Assembly (NCBI RefSeq): GCF_000382445.1
Contig: NZ_KB905472.1
Span: 1,762,899 to 1,826,898 of the forward strand
Direction: 5' to 3'
From: Phocaeicola massiliensis B84634 = Timone 84634 = DSM 17679 = JCM 13223
GTDB taxonomy: Bacteria; Bacteroidota; Bacteroidia; Bacteroidales; Bacteroidaceae
DNA: 64,000 bases
Position numbers and translations under genes: made by a program. Positions 36,098 through 45,595 of the stretch are shown here, piece by piece; the stretch's first letter is position 1, and the number at the start of each line of letters is the position of its first letter. The notes under the pieces were generated by a model. That model ran no database searches and was not told the origin of the DNA. It saw nothing but the letters and a program-made list of their open reading frames with translations.

Positions 36098-37147
36098 ATG
36101 AAGATAAACGTACATTCCATGTTATTATTCAGCCTTGCCGCACTACTTTCTTCCTGTGCCACCGAAGGCAATGACAAAAAACAAGACTTTATTGTAAAGA
36201 CAACACAAGCTGTCCCGGTTTTACATCAAGAAGAGAAAGAATTCTCCTTTATTGCCCAGCCTTTCCGCACTTCCGAATTATCCTTTCGGGTGGGCGGTCC
36301 CATTGACCGTTTCGATGTATATGCCGGTAACCGATACAAACAAGGCAGCATCATAGCCGAAATAGACCCGCGTGATTTCCGCATTCGTAAAGAACGTGCC
36401 GAAGCAATCTACCATCAGGCAAAAACAGAGTTTGAACGTATACAAAAGCTATATGATAAAGGAAACATCTCCGCAAGTACTTACGAAAAAGCAAAAGCAG
36501 ACTATACCACTGCCAAAACAGCTTTCGATACCGCTTCATACGAACTGGAAGATACACGCCTTATCGCCCCATTCAACGGTTATGTAGGTGAGGTATATAT
36601 AGAGAAATTTCAGGATGTGAAGGCTACGCAACCCGTCATTTCTTTTATTGATATCGACCAACTTAAACTGGAAATTTACGTCACTCAAGACATTGCTTAT
36701 ACAGCGCAAGCCATGGATACAATACAAGTACGATTTGACGCACAACCCGATAAGGTATATAAAGCACAGATAGCGGAAATTTCCAAAGGAACCACCCGCA
36801 ACAATCTCTCCTATCTGTTAACTGCTTTACTCCCCAATAAAGAAGGAAAATTACTGGCAGGCATGTCCGGCAAAGCAAAATTGAATCATCCTTCGAAAAC
36901 ACCGGATATTACCAATGGAGTAGCCATCCCCCAAACGGCTCTTTGCCATCGTCCTACAGAAGGCGATTATCTGTGGGTAGTGGATGCCAACACCCAACAG
37001 GTGAACTTAAGGAAAGTAAAAAAAGGAGATTTGTTACCGGACGGATATGTAACCATTACCGAAGGTCTACGTCCCGATGAAACTGTAGCAACCAGCGGAC
37101 TCCGCTTCTTGTCGGACGGAATGAAAATAAATGCAGATAACAAATAA
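36098..37147 (+). CDS. RND efflux periplasmic adaptor lipoprotein
   Basis: The 349-residue protein has a lipoprotein signal with lipobox LLSSC (Cys20), a lipoyl-like half (FRVGGPIDRFDVYAG), a helical hairpin (about 105-150), the second lipoyl half (LIAPFNGYVGEV near 161-172) and a beta-barrel region. It is the membrane-fusion subunit linking the RND pump to the outer-membrane channel, both encoded downstream. The ORF is 20 nt before the pump gene. It lacks the long hairpin of some adaptors but is within normal size. Confidence 0.92.
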   Translation: MKINVHSMLLFSLAALLSSCATEGNDKKQDFIVKTTQAVPVLHQEEKEFSFIAQPFRTSELSFRVGGPIDRFDVYAGNRYKQGSIIAEIDPRDFRIRKERAEAIYHQAKTEFERIQKLYDKGNISASTYEKAKADYTTAKTAFDTASYELEDTRLIAPFNGYVGEVYIEKFQDVKATQPVISFIDIDQLKLEIYVTQDIAYTAQAMDTIQVRFDAQPDKVYKAQIAEISKGTTRNNLSYLLTALLPNKEGKLLAGMSGKAKLNHPSKTPDITNGVAIPQTALCHRPTEGDYLWVVDANTQQVNLRKVKKGDLLPDGYVTITEGLRPDETVATSGLRFLSDGMKINADNK

Positions 37148-37167
37148 TATCAAAGAAGCAAACAGTT

Positions 37168-40100
37168 ATGAAATTAGTTAAATACTTCCTGCAAAAGAAG
37201 TCAGTCACCCTCCTGCTATTGGTATTGATATTGGCGGGCGGCCTATTCTCCTACATCAAAATGGGAAAACTGGAAGACGCTCCTTTCACCATCAAACAGG
37301 CACTCGTACTGACTCCCTACCCCGGAGCATCTCCCTCCGAAGTACAATCTCAAGTAACCGATATCCTAGAAGAATCCATTCAGTCTTTGAGCGAACTCTA
37401 TTATCTGAAAACAGAGAATCGCGCCGGGCTCTCCAAAATCACCGTCTATGTGAAAAAAGAAACCCGGGCAGACGAGATGCAACAACTATGGGACAAATTA
37501 CGCCGCAAGGTAAACGATGTACAAAGTAAGCTTCCTGATGGAGCAGGACCTTCGGTTGTCAATGACGACTTTGGAGATGTATTGGGTGTTTTCTATGGGC
37601 TTACCGGAAATGGCCATACCTATCGGGAACTGGAAGACGAGGCTAAAATCATCAAGAATGAGCTTCTGAAAGTAAAAGATGTAGCTAAAGTGGAAATCTA
37701 CGGAGTACAGACACCCACCATCGATGTATCTGTCAGCCCATCCGTCATGGCGCAAAGCGGAATTACCACTTCCGACATAGTCCGTGCATTCGAAGCACAG
37801 AACAAGGTGGTGGATGCCGGAGGAATTGATGCCGGACAGAACCGCCTACGCATCGAGTCAACCGGAAATTTCTATTCATTGGACGACATCAGAAACCTGA
37901 CTATCGTTTCACGCTCAGGCGAACATTTCCGCCTCGCCGATATAGCACAAATAGAAGAAAGCTATCAAACACCTGCCAGCAACCTGATGCGCATCAATGA
38001 CCAGCCGGCCATAGGCATTGCCATCTCTACCGTACCTACCGGAAATGTAGTGGATATGGCAAAAGCCGTGAAGGATCGGATTGATAAACTATCCCAATCC
38101 ATGCCCGAAGGATATGAACTGACCTCCATCTATGACCAAGGATATGAATCAGACGTTGCCAATCAAGGCTTTATCTTGAACCTCATCATTTCCGTTCTAA
38201 CCGTTATAGCCATTCTGTTATTTTTCATCGGATTCAAGAATGGTACTTTGATTGGCAGCGGACTGATTTTCTCCATCTTTGCCACGCTCATTGTCATGAT
38301 GGCTTGCGGCATCGCGCTTCAGCGAATGTCACTTGCTGCCATCATTATCGCCATGGGAATGCTGGTGGACAATGCCATCGTCGTTTCAGACTCCGCCTTA
38401 ATCAATATGGAACGCGGAATGCGGAAGCGTGTCGCCATCATGCGCGCCTGCTCAGCTACAGCTTTGCCCTTATTGGCGGCAACTGTCATCGCTATTCTTA
38501 CCTTCCTCCCTATCTATTATTCACCACATATCACAGGTGAACTGCTATCTTCACTAGTCGTGGTTATCGGAGTGTCATTGATGTTCAGTTGGGTGTTCGC
38601 ACTGACGCAGACTCCTTTCTTTATACAAGAATTTGTCCGTCGCCCGCGTCCCGAGGAATTGAAAGCCGCTTTATTCGACGGAAAATATTATAATCGTTTC
38701 CGCAACTCCCTGCACTGGGTACTCTGCCATCGATCGGTTACTATCGGTTCACTGGTAGTTATGCTGATACTTTCTGCCTGGAGTTTTAAATTTATACCTA
38801 AAGTTTTTGTACCTGCGCTAGACAAACAATACTTTACGGTAGATATGTGGTTACCCGAAGGAACAAACATCAATGAAACAGACCGCATGGCAAGCAACCT
38901 GGCAAACTATATCCGCGGACACGAAGAAACTGAAATGGTTTCTACTTACATCGGCCGTACGCCGCCCCGTTACTATCTGTCTAATGTAGCTTTCGGACCT
39001 CAGTCCAACTATGCACAGATATTGGTAAAATGCAAGACCTCTCAAGAATCAAGAAAATTACATGCCTTGCTGCAAGACTCCATCCGTCAGAAATACCCCG
39101 AACCACTGATAAAAGTAAATAAGTTCGAGCTTAGCCCCCTGACGGAAGCGGTTATCGAAGCCCGCTTCTTAGGACCGGACCCCGCTGTACTGGATTCACT
39201 GACAGGAAAAGCAATCGAAATAATGCGTCGCAATCCTAAAGTCGCAGATGCCCGCAACGAATGGGGAAATATGTCCTTGATGATTCGCCCTGTCTACGAC
39301 CCTGTAAAAGCCGGTGCACTGGGTATCACCAAAGCCCAGATGATGCAATCTGTCAAATCTGTCAGTGATGGAACTCCCATAGGAATTTATCGGGATAACG
39401 AAAAGAAAGTACCCGTATTGCTAAAATCAGAAGGAGTCCATATTACGGATGTCCAGTCTTTAGGTGATTTCCCTGTTTGGAACGGAGAGCATTCAGCACC
39501 TCTATCGCAAGTGACGGAAAAGATTGAAACCACTTGGGAGTTTCCACAGATACGCACATACAACCGCCAATTGTCCATGGCAGCCATGTGTGGAGTGAAA
39601 CCGGGACACACCATGGCCGAAGTGCATGGAGAAATACGAGAAGAGATAGAAGCAATAGAATTGCCTGAAGGGTATAGTTTCTTTTGGGATGCCCAATACA
39701 AAGACCAAGGTGAAGCGATGCAGGCTATTGCCAAATTCTTTCCTCTGGCATTTTTAATGCTGGTAGTGATTCTGGTTGCATTATTCGGCAATTTCCGCCA
39801 ACCGATCATTATTCTATGCATACTCCCATTGTCTCTTATCGGTGTTGCCGTAGGAATGTTACTCACAGGATTTGATTTCGGCTTCTTCCCCATTGCCGGA
39901 TGGTTGGGACTACTGGGTATGATTATTAAAAATGTGATTGTACTGCTGGATGAGATAAATATACAACGTCGAAACGGAGTAGCTCCCTACACAGCCGTTG
40001 TAGAAGCCACAGTATCCAGAACACGTCCTGTATTGATGGCAGCTACCACTACAATTCTGGGAATGGTTCCTCTGTTGTTCGATATAGCATTCGGAGGTAT

Positions 40101-40194
40101 GGCAGCCACCATTATTTTCGGATTGACATTCGCCACATTGTTGACATTATTTATAACACCAACACTGTATGCCATGTTTTATAAAATTAAGTAA
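37168..40194 (+). CDS. RND-family efflux pump (HAE1-type inner-membrane permease)
   Basis: The 1008-residue protein is a proton-driven tripartite efflux pump subunit with two homologous halves, each with one helix, a large periplasmic porter domain and five helices. In helix 4 the segment IIIAMGMLVDNAIVVSDSALINMERG carries the proton-relay Asp typical of the family; the second half has GMIIKNVIVLLDEIN. Substrates may be drugs, bile salts or other amphiphiles and cannot be read from sequence. It follows its adaptor by 20 nt; the TolC-like gene comes after a 199-nt gap filled by a palindromic repeat. Confidence 0.93.
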   Translation: MKLVKYFLQKKSVTLLLLVLILAGGLFSYIKMGKLEDAPFTIKQALVLTPYPGASPSEVQSQVTDILEESIQSLSELYYLKTENRAGLSKITVYVKKETRADEMQQLWDKLRRKVNDVQSKLPDGAGPSVVNDDFGDVLGVFYGLTGNGHTYRELEDEAKIIKNELLKVKDVAKVEIYGVQTPTIDVSVSPSVMAQSGITTSDIVRAFEAQNKVVDAGGIDAGQNRLRIESTGNFYSLDDIRNLTIVSRSGEHFRLADIAQIEESYQTPASNLMRINDQPAIGIAISTVPTGNVVDMAKAVKDRIDKLSQSMPEGYELTSIYDQGYESDVANQGFILNLIISVLTVIAILLFFIGFKNGTLIGSGLIFSIFATLIVMMACGIALQRMSLAAIIIAMGMLVDNAIVVSDSALINMERGMRKRVAIMRACSATALPLLAATVIAILTFLPIYYSPHITGELLSSLVVVIGVSLMFSWVFALTQTPFFIQEFVRRPRPEELKAALFDGKYYNRFRNSLHWVLCHRSVTIGSLVVMLILSAWSFKFIPKVFVPALDKQYFTVDMWLPEGTNINETDRMASNLANYIRGHEETEMVSTYIGRTPPRYYLSNVAFGPQSNYAQILVKCKTSQESRKLHALLQDSIRQKYPEPLIKVNKFELSPLTEAVIEARFLGPDPAVLDSLTGKAIEIMRRNPKVADARNEWGNMSLMIRPVYDPVKAGALGITKAQMMQSVKSVSDGTPIGIYRDNEKKVPVLLKSEGVHITDVQSLGDFPVWNGEHSAPLSQVTEKIETTWEFPQIRTYNRQLSMAAMCGVKPGHTMAEVHGEIREEIEAIELPEGYSFFWDAQYKDQGEAMQAIAKFFPLAFLMLVVILVALFGNFRQPIIILCILPLSLIGVAVGMLLTGFDFGFFPIAGWLGLLGMIIKNVIVLLDEINIQRRNGVAPYTAVVEATVSRTRPVLMAATTTILGMVPLLFDIAFGGMAATIIFGLTFATLLTLFITPTLYAMFYKIK

Positions 40195-40204
40195 TCATGT
40201 TATC

Positions 40205-40358
40205 GAGGCTGTCCCAAAAGTTCAACTGCTCAATCATTCCGTCATTCTGAACAATGTGAAGAATCTGAATACGTTCATTGTGTGTTTACAGATTCTCCGT
40301 TGTTCTCAGAATGACAAAGTAAAAAAATAGTGCAATATATCTTTTTCGGACAATCTCC
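40205..40358 (+). repeat. Palindromic element, GAGGCTGTCC end-type with TCATTCTGAAC core, inside efflux operon
   Basis: Outer ends GAGGCTGTCCCAAAAG (40205-40220) and CTTTTTCGGACAATCTCC (40341-40358) are inverted repeats with a few mismatches and match the core-less element at 1548-1604. Inside, GTCATTCTGAAC pairs with GTTCTCAGAATGAC, and AGAATCTG (40260-40267) with CAGATTCT (40289-40296). The core is shared with the element at 21623-21750, whose outer ends differ. It separates the RND pump gene from its TolC partner. Confidence 0.7.
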
Positions 40359-40393
40359 TATGGTAAATATAACCCTCAAAATAGATATAACTC

Positions 40394-41683
40394 ATGAAAA
40401 AAATTAATATACTGTTTATCTTTATTTTTAGTGTTCCGTCCGCTACTTTCGCCCAACAAAGTGATTTATTGGAAAAGTACAGGTCGATGGCTGTGGAATA
40501 CAACCACGACCTGAAGGCGGCGGATAAACACATTTCTGCAAGTATCGAATTGGAAAAAGCCGCCCAAAAGGATTTACGTCCCAAGTTATCGGGTGACGCC
40601 AACTTTCAATATACCGGTAATCCTATCCGGCTCACTCTAAACCTGCCCAGCATGCAGAATCCATTGACTTTCGAAGGAAAAGACATGAAATATGGCGCTT
40701 CCCTCACGTTGCTACAACCGGTCTATACAGGCGGTCGGCTGCTGGAAACCATCCGAATGGCAAAACATCAACATAGTCTGGCAGCACATCAGGCGGAATA
40801 TTTCCGTTCCGCCGTGTGCTACCAAACTGATATGCAATATTGGAACACCGTGGCCCGTGCCGAACTATTACAGGTTGCCACCGACTATCGAAATTCCATT
40901 GCTTCGCTCGCCAAAACCATCCGTGAACGAGTGGAAGCAGGCTTGGTAGACCCGCAAGACCTACTCATGGCAGAAGTAAAGCTAAATGAAGCAGAATACC
41001 AATTGCTTCAGGCAAAAAGCAATCTTGAAACCGGAAGAATGGCACTCAACTCACTGATTGGCATGGAACTCAATAAGACAACAGAAGTGGAAGACAGCAT
41101 TCCTTCCATAGTTATGAATGAAGAATTATGGAACTTGGATGGATGCAACCGACCGGAATTAAAAATGGCATACGACCAAATCAACATTGCCAAAAGTTCA
41201 AAGAAACTGACAGACTCAAAATATAAGCCGCAACTTTATGTCGGTATAGAGGGTAGTTATTCCTCGCCCGGGTATAACTTCAAATCCGACCTCGACCCTA
41301 ATTATGCTGTTTATGCCAAACTGTCGGTTCCTATTTTCGAATGGGGAAAACGGCGCAATGAGAAACAGGCATCTTCTTTCCAAGTCGGTGCAGCTACTGA
41401 TAATCTCCATCAAGTAAGTGACCATGTAAACCTGGAAGTCCAGACAGCCCGTGTATCATTATCTCAAGCAATGGAACAGGTACAATTAACCGGAAACTCA
41501 TTGGACAAAGCTCGCGAAAACGAACGTATGGCATTGGAAAGATATGCGGAAGGAAAAGTGTCGGTAGTGGAAGTAATAGAGGCCCAAAACTATCGGCAAG
41601 TCTCACAAACCAATTATGTACAAGCTAAAGTTTCCGCACAAGGACACTATTCCGCATTACTGAAGGCATTGAACAGATACTAA
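40394..41683 (+). CDS. TolC-family outer-membrane efflux protein
   Basis: The 429-residue protein has a signal peptide (about 1-20, ending FAQ) and two outer-membrane efflux repeats with long amphipathic helices; the segment PVYTGGRLLETIRMAKHQ and the repeat-2 ending ALERYAEGKVSVVEVIEAQNYRQVSQTNYVQA are typical. It should be the exit duct of the RND pump encoded upstream. The frame stays open for a further 55 codons after the stop because of the 21-bp repeats that follow directly. Confidence 0.9.
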   Translation: MKKINILFIFIFSVPSATFAQQSDLLEKYRSMAVEYNHDLKAADKHISASIELEKAAQKDLRPKLSGDANFQYTGNPIRLTLNLPSMQNPLTFEGKDMKYGASLTLLQPVYTGGRLLETIRMAKHQHSLAAHQAEYFRSAVCYQTDMQYWNTVARAELLQVATDYRNSIASLAKTIRERVEAGLVDPQDLLMAEVKLNEAEYQLLQAKSNLETGRMALNSLIGMELNKTTEVEDSIPSIVMNEELWNLDGCNRPELKMAYDQINIAKSSKKLTDSKYKPQLYVGIEGSYSSPGYNFKSDLDPNYAVYAKLSVPIFEWGKRRNEKQASSFQVGAATDNLHQVSDHVNLEVQTARVSLSQAMEQVQLTGNSLDKARENERMALERYAEGKVSVVEVIEAQNYRQVSQTNYVQAKVSAQGHYSALLKALNRY

Positions 41684-42053
41684 AAAAGAGGACTGCTGAA
41701 AAAGGTGGAAGAATCTTTTAAAAAGACCTTGAGGTTTTCAAAAAAGACCTTGAGGTTTTTTAAAAAGCCGGAAGAGTTTTCAAAAAAGACCTTGATCTTT
41801 TTCCGGAGAAACAATGGCAACAACAAATCCTTCCTCTTTTTTTTATTATAACGGTTATTACCCTGAAATAACAGATGGCATATCATAAGTTTAACTTATT
41901 ACTTCATGACAACATGCACATTTCACGCCAAATTACTGTAAAACAATACATTATCCTCATATTATGTGTGAAACATGTTTTTGTTTATCTGTATCTCCGG
42001 TGTCATCTCCTAATTTTATCCCTCTTTACTCTATATTATTCTGTAAAATATTG
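41684..42053. other. Gap between tolC and the sensor kinase: 21-bp repeats, then A/T-rich sequence
   Basis: Positions 41714-41797 hold four 21-bp repeats (listed separately). The remainder is A/T-rich with no clear gene. A frame continuous with the kinase reads upstream to 41875, but it has no good start context and its translation is a run of hydrophobic residues; it is treated as non-coding. Confidence 0.5.
41714..41797 (+). repeat. Four tandem 21-bp repeats
   Basis: Units at 41714, 41735, 41756 and 41777 follow the pattern TTTT(C/T)AAAAAAGACCTTGAGG with a diverged third unit. A period of 21 keeps all frames in register, so any translation would be a heptad repeat. A degraded array of the same sequence type lies at 63118-63214. 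Confidence 0.7.
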
Positions 42054-42061
42054 TAGCTTTG
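42054..42061 (+). promoter_or_regulatory. -7-like box immediately before the sensor kinase start
   Basis: TAGCTTTG fits TAnnTTTG but ends only 5 nt before the preferred ATG at 42067. If used, it would give a leaderless or nearly leaderless transcript; otherwise it is a chance match. Confidence 0.3.
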
Positions 42062-42066
42062 TTCAC

Positions 42067-43095
42067 ATGAAATGGAATGTTGTACTATATGGTCTTCTGT
42101 TTTCCGGATTAGGAGTTTTTTCCTATCTCCTGCTGGCTAATTATTCTGAGTTACCCCCTCAGGTGTCAGATATACTCTATTCTAAAGGAGCTTTTATCTT
42201 TTTTATCTCCGCTTTCAATATCCTCGGTTATTCCACCCTGCGACTCAGTTCATGGTTAAACAACCAGTACGCACTGAACCTTCGCAAACGTTGGAAAATC
42301 ATCACTATCTATATAGCTGTAACTCTTCTATTCTTTTTACTCAATTACAGTTTATTGATTATCGGAAAGCTTTTAGTGGGTTCCTATAATATCTTTATCT
42401 TCCCTAACGGTGGCTGGCGCATCCTCATTTTGGTGTGGCTGGTAGAATTAGTAATCGTAGGGTTACTTCTCTCCAATCGCTCCATTCAAAACACATTGAA
42501 ACTGCAACAGGAGGCTGCCGAACTGCAAAAGGAAAACAACACAGCCCGTTATGCTGCCTTGCAAAACCAACTCAATCCGCACTTTCTATTCAACAGCCTC
42601 AACACACTGATTGCCGAGATAGAATACAATCCAAGCAACGCTGTCCGTTTCACCAAGCATTTGTCCAGCGTCTACCGTTATGTTCTCCAAAGTCAGGATA
42701 AAACCTTAGTTCCCTTAAATGAAGAATTGGATTTTATGAAATCCTATCTCTTCCTGCATGAAGTGCGACTGGGAAACTGTATCAGCTGTGAATGCCTCGT
42801 CCCCGATGATTATTCTGACGCTATGCTTCCACCCCTGACTTTGCAACTGCTGGTGGAAAATGTCATCAAGCACAACTCCATCACTTCCGGTAAGCCTATG
42901 CGAATCCACATCGATATAGAAAATAATTACCTGATAGTAAGTAATCCTATCCAACCTAAAAAAAGTAATGACTCCTCATCGGGAGTAGGTTTGAACAATC
43001 TTTCCAACCGCTGCAAACTAATGCTCGGTGAAGAAATCATTGTCATCAAAGAAAACAATTCATTCACCGTAAAAGTACCTTTAGGATATGAATAA
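42067..43095 (+). CDS. LytS-type membrane sensor histidine kinase
   Basis: From the ATG at 42067 the protein has 342 residues: four membrane helices (about 5-25, 40-58, 80-100, 115-135), a coiled-coil linker and a His-kinase domain of the LytS/YehU class with QLNPHFLFNSLN (phospho-accepting His172), LVENVIKHNS as N box and GVGLNNLSNRC as G box. It should phosphorylate the LytTR regulator encoded next, which overlaps by 8 nt. The frame opens upstream to 41875 but that extension looks non-coding. The signal is unknown. Confidence 0.87.
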   Translation: MKWNVVLYGLLFSGLGVFSYLLLANYSELPPQVSDILYSKGAFIFFISAFNILGYSTLRLSSWLNNQYALNLRKRWKIITIYIAVTLLFFLLNYSLLIIGKLLVGSYNIFIFPNGGWRILILVWLVELVIVGLLLSNRSIQNTLKLQQEAAELQKENNTARYAALQNQLNPHFLFNSLNTLIAEIEYNPSNAVRFTKHLSSVYRYVLQSQDKTLVPLNEELDFMKSYLFLHEVRLGNCISCECLVPDDYSDAMLPPLTLQLLVENVIKHNSITSGKPMRIHIDIENNYLIVSNPIQPKKSNDSSSGVGLNNLSNRCKLMLGEEIIVIKENNSFTVKVPLGYE

Positions 43096-43861
43096 ACTAA
43101 ACGCAATCATTATAGAAGATGAAATACCTGCAGCACGCCTGCTACATTCCATGATTACCCGTTTGCGCCCTCAGTGGACACTAACCATCGTACCGGGCAG
43201 TGTGGATGAAGCTGCATCCTGGTTTAAAGAAAACCCACAGCCCGACCTTATCTTTCTTGATATTCAACTGGCAGACGGTAACGCTTTCGATTTTCTTTCT
43301 ACCGTCCAACCTTCTTCTGTCATTATCTTCACCACCGCCTATGACCAATATGCCATACGTGCATTTACCGTAAACAGCATAGATTATATACTGAAACCTA
43401 TTGATGAAACACGTCTGCTTGATGCCATCATTAAATACGAGACTTTACAAAACAAAGGAATACCCCACCCCCAAGAATATCTGAATACTTTATTGGACAC
43501 CCTGCAACATAAAGAAAGACGTTACCGTACCCGTTTCCTCATTTATGGAGCCGACCGTTTTTGGTCTCTCCAGGTAACAGATATAGCCTATTTCTATTCT
43601 GAAAACAAAATAACCTTTGCTGTAACCAAGAAAGGACAGGAACACATTATCGACCTGTCCCTAAACAAACTGATGGAACAATTAGACCCTGAACTATTCT
43701 TTCGCGCCAACCGTCAGGTCATAATCAGCATTGATTCCATAGACCACGCCGAGCCTTATTTTAACGGCAAAATAGCAATAAGTGTTCTTCCTCCTTACAA
43801 ATCACAAATCACCATCAGTGAGGAAAAACTTTCTTCATTCAAACTTTGGCTAAACTACTGA
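43088..43861 (+). CDS. LytTR-family response regulator
   Basis: The 257-residue protein has a receiver domain with acidic pair Glu10/Asp11, phospho-accepting Asp58 (LIFLDIQLADG) and Lys103 (YILKPID), followed by a LytTR DNA-binding domain (about 145-250, including IAYFYSENKITFAVT and FFRANRQVIISIDSI). It pairs with the kinase gene that overlaps it by 8 nt. In Bacteroidetes such pairs often regulate adjacent transport genes, so the RND operon just upstream is a plausible but unproven target. Confidence 0.93.
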   Translation: MNKLNAIIIEDEIPAARLLHSMITRLRPQWTLTIVPGSVDEAASWFKENPQPDLIFLDIQLADGNAFDFLSTVQPSSVIIFTTAYDQYAIRAFTVNSIDYILKPIDETRLLDAIIKYETLQNKGIPHPQEYLNTLLDTLQHKERRYRTRFLIYGADRFWSLQVTDIAYFYSENKITFAVTKKGQEHIIDLSLNKLMEQLDPELFFRANRQVIISIDSIDHAEPYFNGKIAISVLPPYKSQITISEEKLSSFKLWLNY

Positions 43862-43866
43862 AAGCC

Positions 43867-43909
43867 GGGGTTGCCTCATAGCACCATCAGAACTTTTCGG
43901 GGCAACCCC
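43867..43909. terminator. Hairpin between convergent genes
   Basis: GGGGTTGCC (43867-43875) pairs perfectly with GGCAACCCC (43901-43909). It lies between the stops of the LytTR and M56 genes, so it may act in both directions, though neither side has a long T run. Confidence 0.55.
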
Positions 43910-43917
43910 AAGTCACA

Positions 43918-45591
43918 TTACTTTTCATGCTCGGTTTTTGCAGCAGGGAAATAGCGTTTAACCCTTTTGCACATTTCGATATACCCTCTCTCGCTTACTG
44001 AATTATCTACGCGAAGTAAAACCGAAGCATTCTTCCCATATCGTCCTTGATAGGATTTCAACCTATTCCCCGTAATATCGTGGATTCTTTCTTGCGGTTC
44101 AGTTCCGGCAGCACCTATCAACAACTCGGCACCATTCACACCATATTTCCGCGGACCGTATACATAGACCATATAAGGACAAACCTCGTCCACATCACTT
44201 GCTCCTTTTGCCACATATTCCGCACGCAGATCATCAAAAGCCAATTTTATCTCTTTTAGCATCCCAAGCACCTGTCGCTTATCCGAATTCACATCATACA
44301 CCATATATAAAAAACGAGGTTCGTCCTTTTTCTTTTCCAATCTGTCTGCTTCACGAGCCGAACGAAGCCGCCCGGCTATCACTTGACGGGGATCGGTCAA
44401 GATTTTATAAACAACCGTATCGAACATTACTTCATTACTGCCATTCATATAGAGCCTGTGCGTCTGCGTTGTACGCCATACATAGCGCCCCTCCGGAGTA
44501 CGATGATGCTTCCACCACGCATCCGATTTCTCTTTAAAGAATTGTTTCATCGAAGCAATCTCTTCGGTCAGTTTGCTTTCTGCAATCGAGTCCTGAAGTA
44601 GTGCATCCTGTGTCATAAGTTCCATTTGCAACAACACTTGTTTTTCACTCATTTCGGGCTGTGCAAAAGCATATACCACCCCTGCTGCCACGGGAACAGC
44701 CAACAACATACGCAGCCGTACCCATCCGTTACTTCTTTTTTTAAGCATCATGCCAATACGATTTTTAAGTTTACTATGATCGAAGCCATTGGCCATAGAG
44801 TAGAGCCTTGTACCAACAGCTTTTTTTACTAATAACAACTGGTATTGAACCATATTTACACCTGAAGAAATTACTCCTTCATCGGCTTCATATTCGTGCA
44901 AGTTACGCAACTCCTGCCACAATACCCATGTCATCGGGTTAAACCAATGAAAAATAAGCAGACAATGCATCCATCCCAAATCCAATGTGTGATAGTAAGA
45001 TAAATGCATTTTTTCGTGTATCAGAATAAGTGAACCATCCTGCCGATAGTCTTCTTCAGACATCACAATATATTTCCACCAACTAAAAGAACATACTTTT
45101 CCGGGAAGAATCACTAATCGGAAGCTTCCTTCCCTCTGCACCGGCTTGCCATGGATAAGATGCCACAACCGCCCGAAAGAATAAACAAAAAACAAGAATA
45201 CACCGACAGCTCCCATAGTATAAAAGAGGCTTATAACGGTCAACAAAGACAGACCACATATTCCTTCTGATTTTCCTTGCTGAAACGGTAAATGTTCCGC
45301 TCTTGCATCCCATCCGTTTTCTGCCAGAAATCCGGTAGCAACCTTTCCGTCTGATGGCATTTCTTCAAATATCTCCCCTACCATCATGACCGATTGTTGA
45401 ATAGGTGAGAGAATACTAACCGATACAGGAATCAAAGGGATGAGCCAACAAAACAGTGTCCCCACCCAGAAAGCCCAACGGCTAAAACGAAAATGAGTGA
45501 TGTTCTTCAACAATGTGATATATAGAATTGTAAAAAGAAACAAGCAGACACTACTCTTCAGAATGAAAAACAAAAAAGTTCCCATAATCAC
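43918..45591 (-). CDS. BlaR1/M56-family membrane metallopeptidase
   Basis: The 557-residue protein has three N-terminal membrane helices, a cytoplasmic zinc-protease loop with HEKMH (His192-His196) and the following HEYEADE segment, a fourth helix (about 295-312) and a large C-terminal sensor region (about 320-557). The catalytic His and Glu are intact. The C-terminal region is not a recognisable beta-lactam-binding domain, so the signal need not be an antibiotic. It follows the BlaI-like repressor gene by 4 nt and should cleave or inactivate that repressor. Confidence 0.88.
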   Translation of the reverse strand: MIMGTFLFFILKSSVCLFLFTILYITLLKNITHFRFSRWAFWVGTLFCWLIPLIPVSVSILSPIQQSVMMVGEIFEEMPSDGKVATGFLAENGWDARAEHLPFQQGKSEGICGLSLLTVISLFYTMGAVGVFLFFVYSFGRLWHLIHGKPVQREGSFRLVILPGKVCSFSWWKYIVMSEEDYRQDGSLILIHEKMHLSYYHTLDLGWMHCLLIFHWFNPMTWVLWQELRNLHEYEADEGVISSGVNMVQYQLLLVKKAVGTRLYSMANGFDHSKLKNRIGMMLKKRSNGWVRLRMLLAVPVAAGVVYAFAQPEMSEKQVLLQMELMTQDALLQDSIAESKLTEEIASMKQFFKEKSDAWWKHHRTPEGRYVWRTTQTHRLYMNGSNEVMFDTVVYKILTDPRQVIAGRLRSAREADRLEKKKDEPRFLYMVYDVNSDKRQVLGMLKEIKLAFDDLRAEYVAKGASDVDEVCPYMVYVYGPRKYGVNGAELLIGAAGTEPQERIHDITGNRLKSYQGRYGKNASVLLRVDNSVSERGYIEMCKRVKRYFPAAKTEHEK

Positions 45592-45595
45592 CTCC

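Noticed and set aside
41875..42066. N-terminal extension of the LytS-type kinase
   Set aside because: It lacks good start context, its hydrophobic translation does not fit the family length, and the ATG at 42067 begins the first normal membrane helix.
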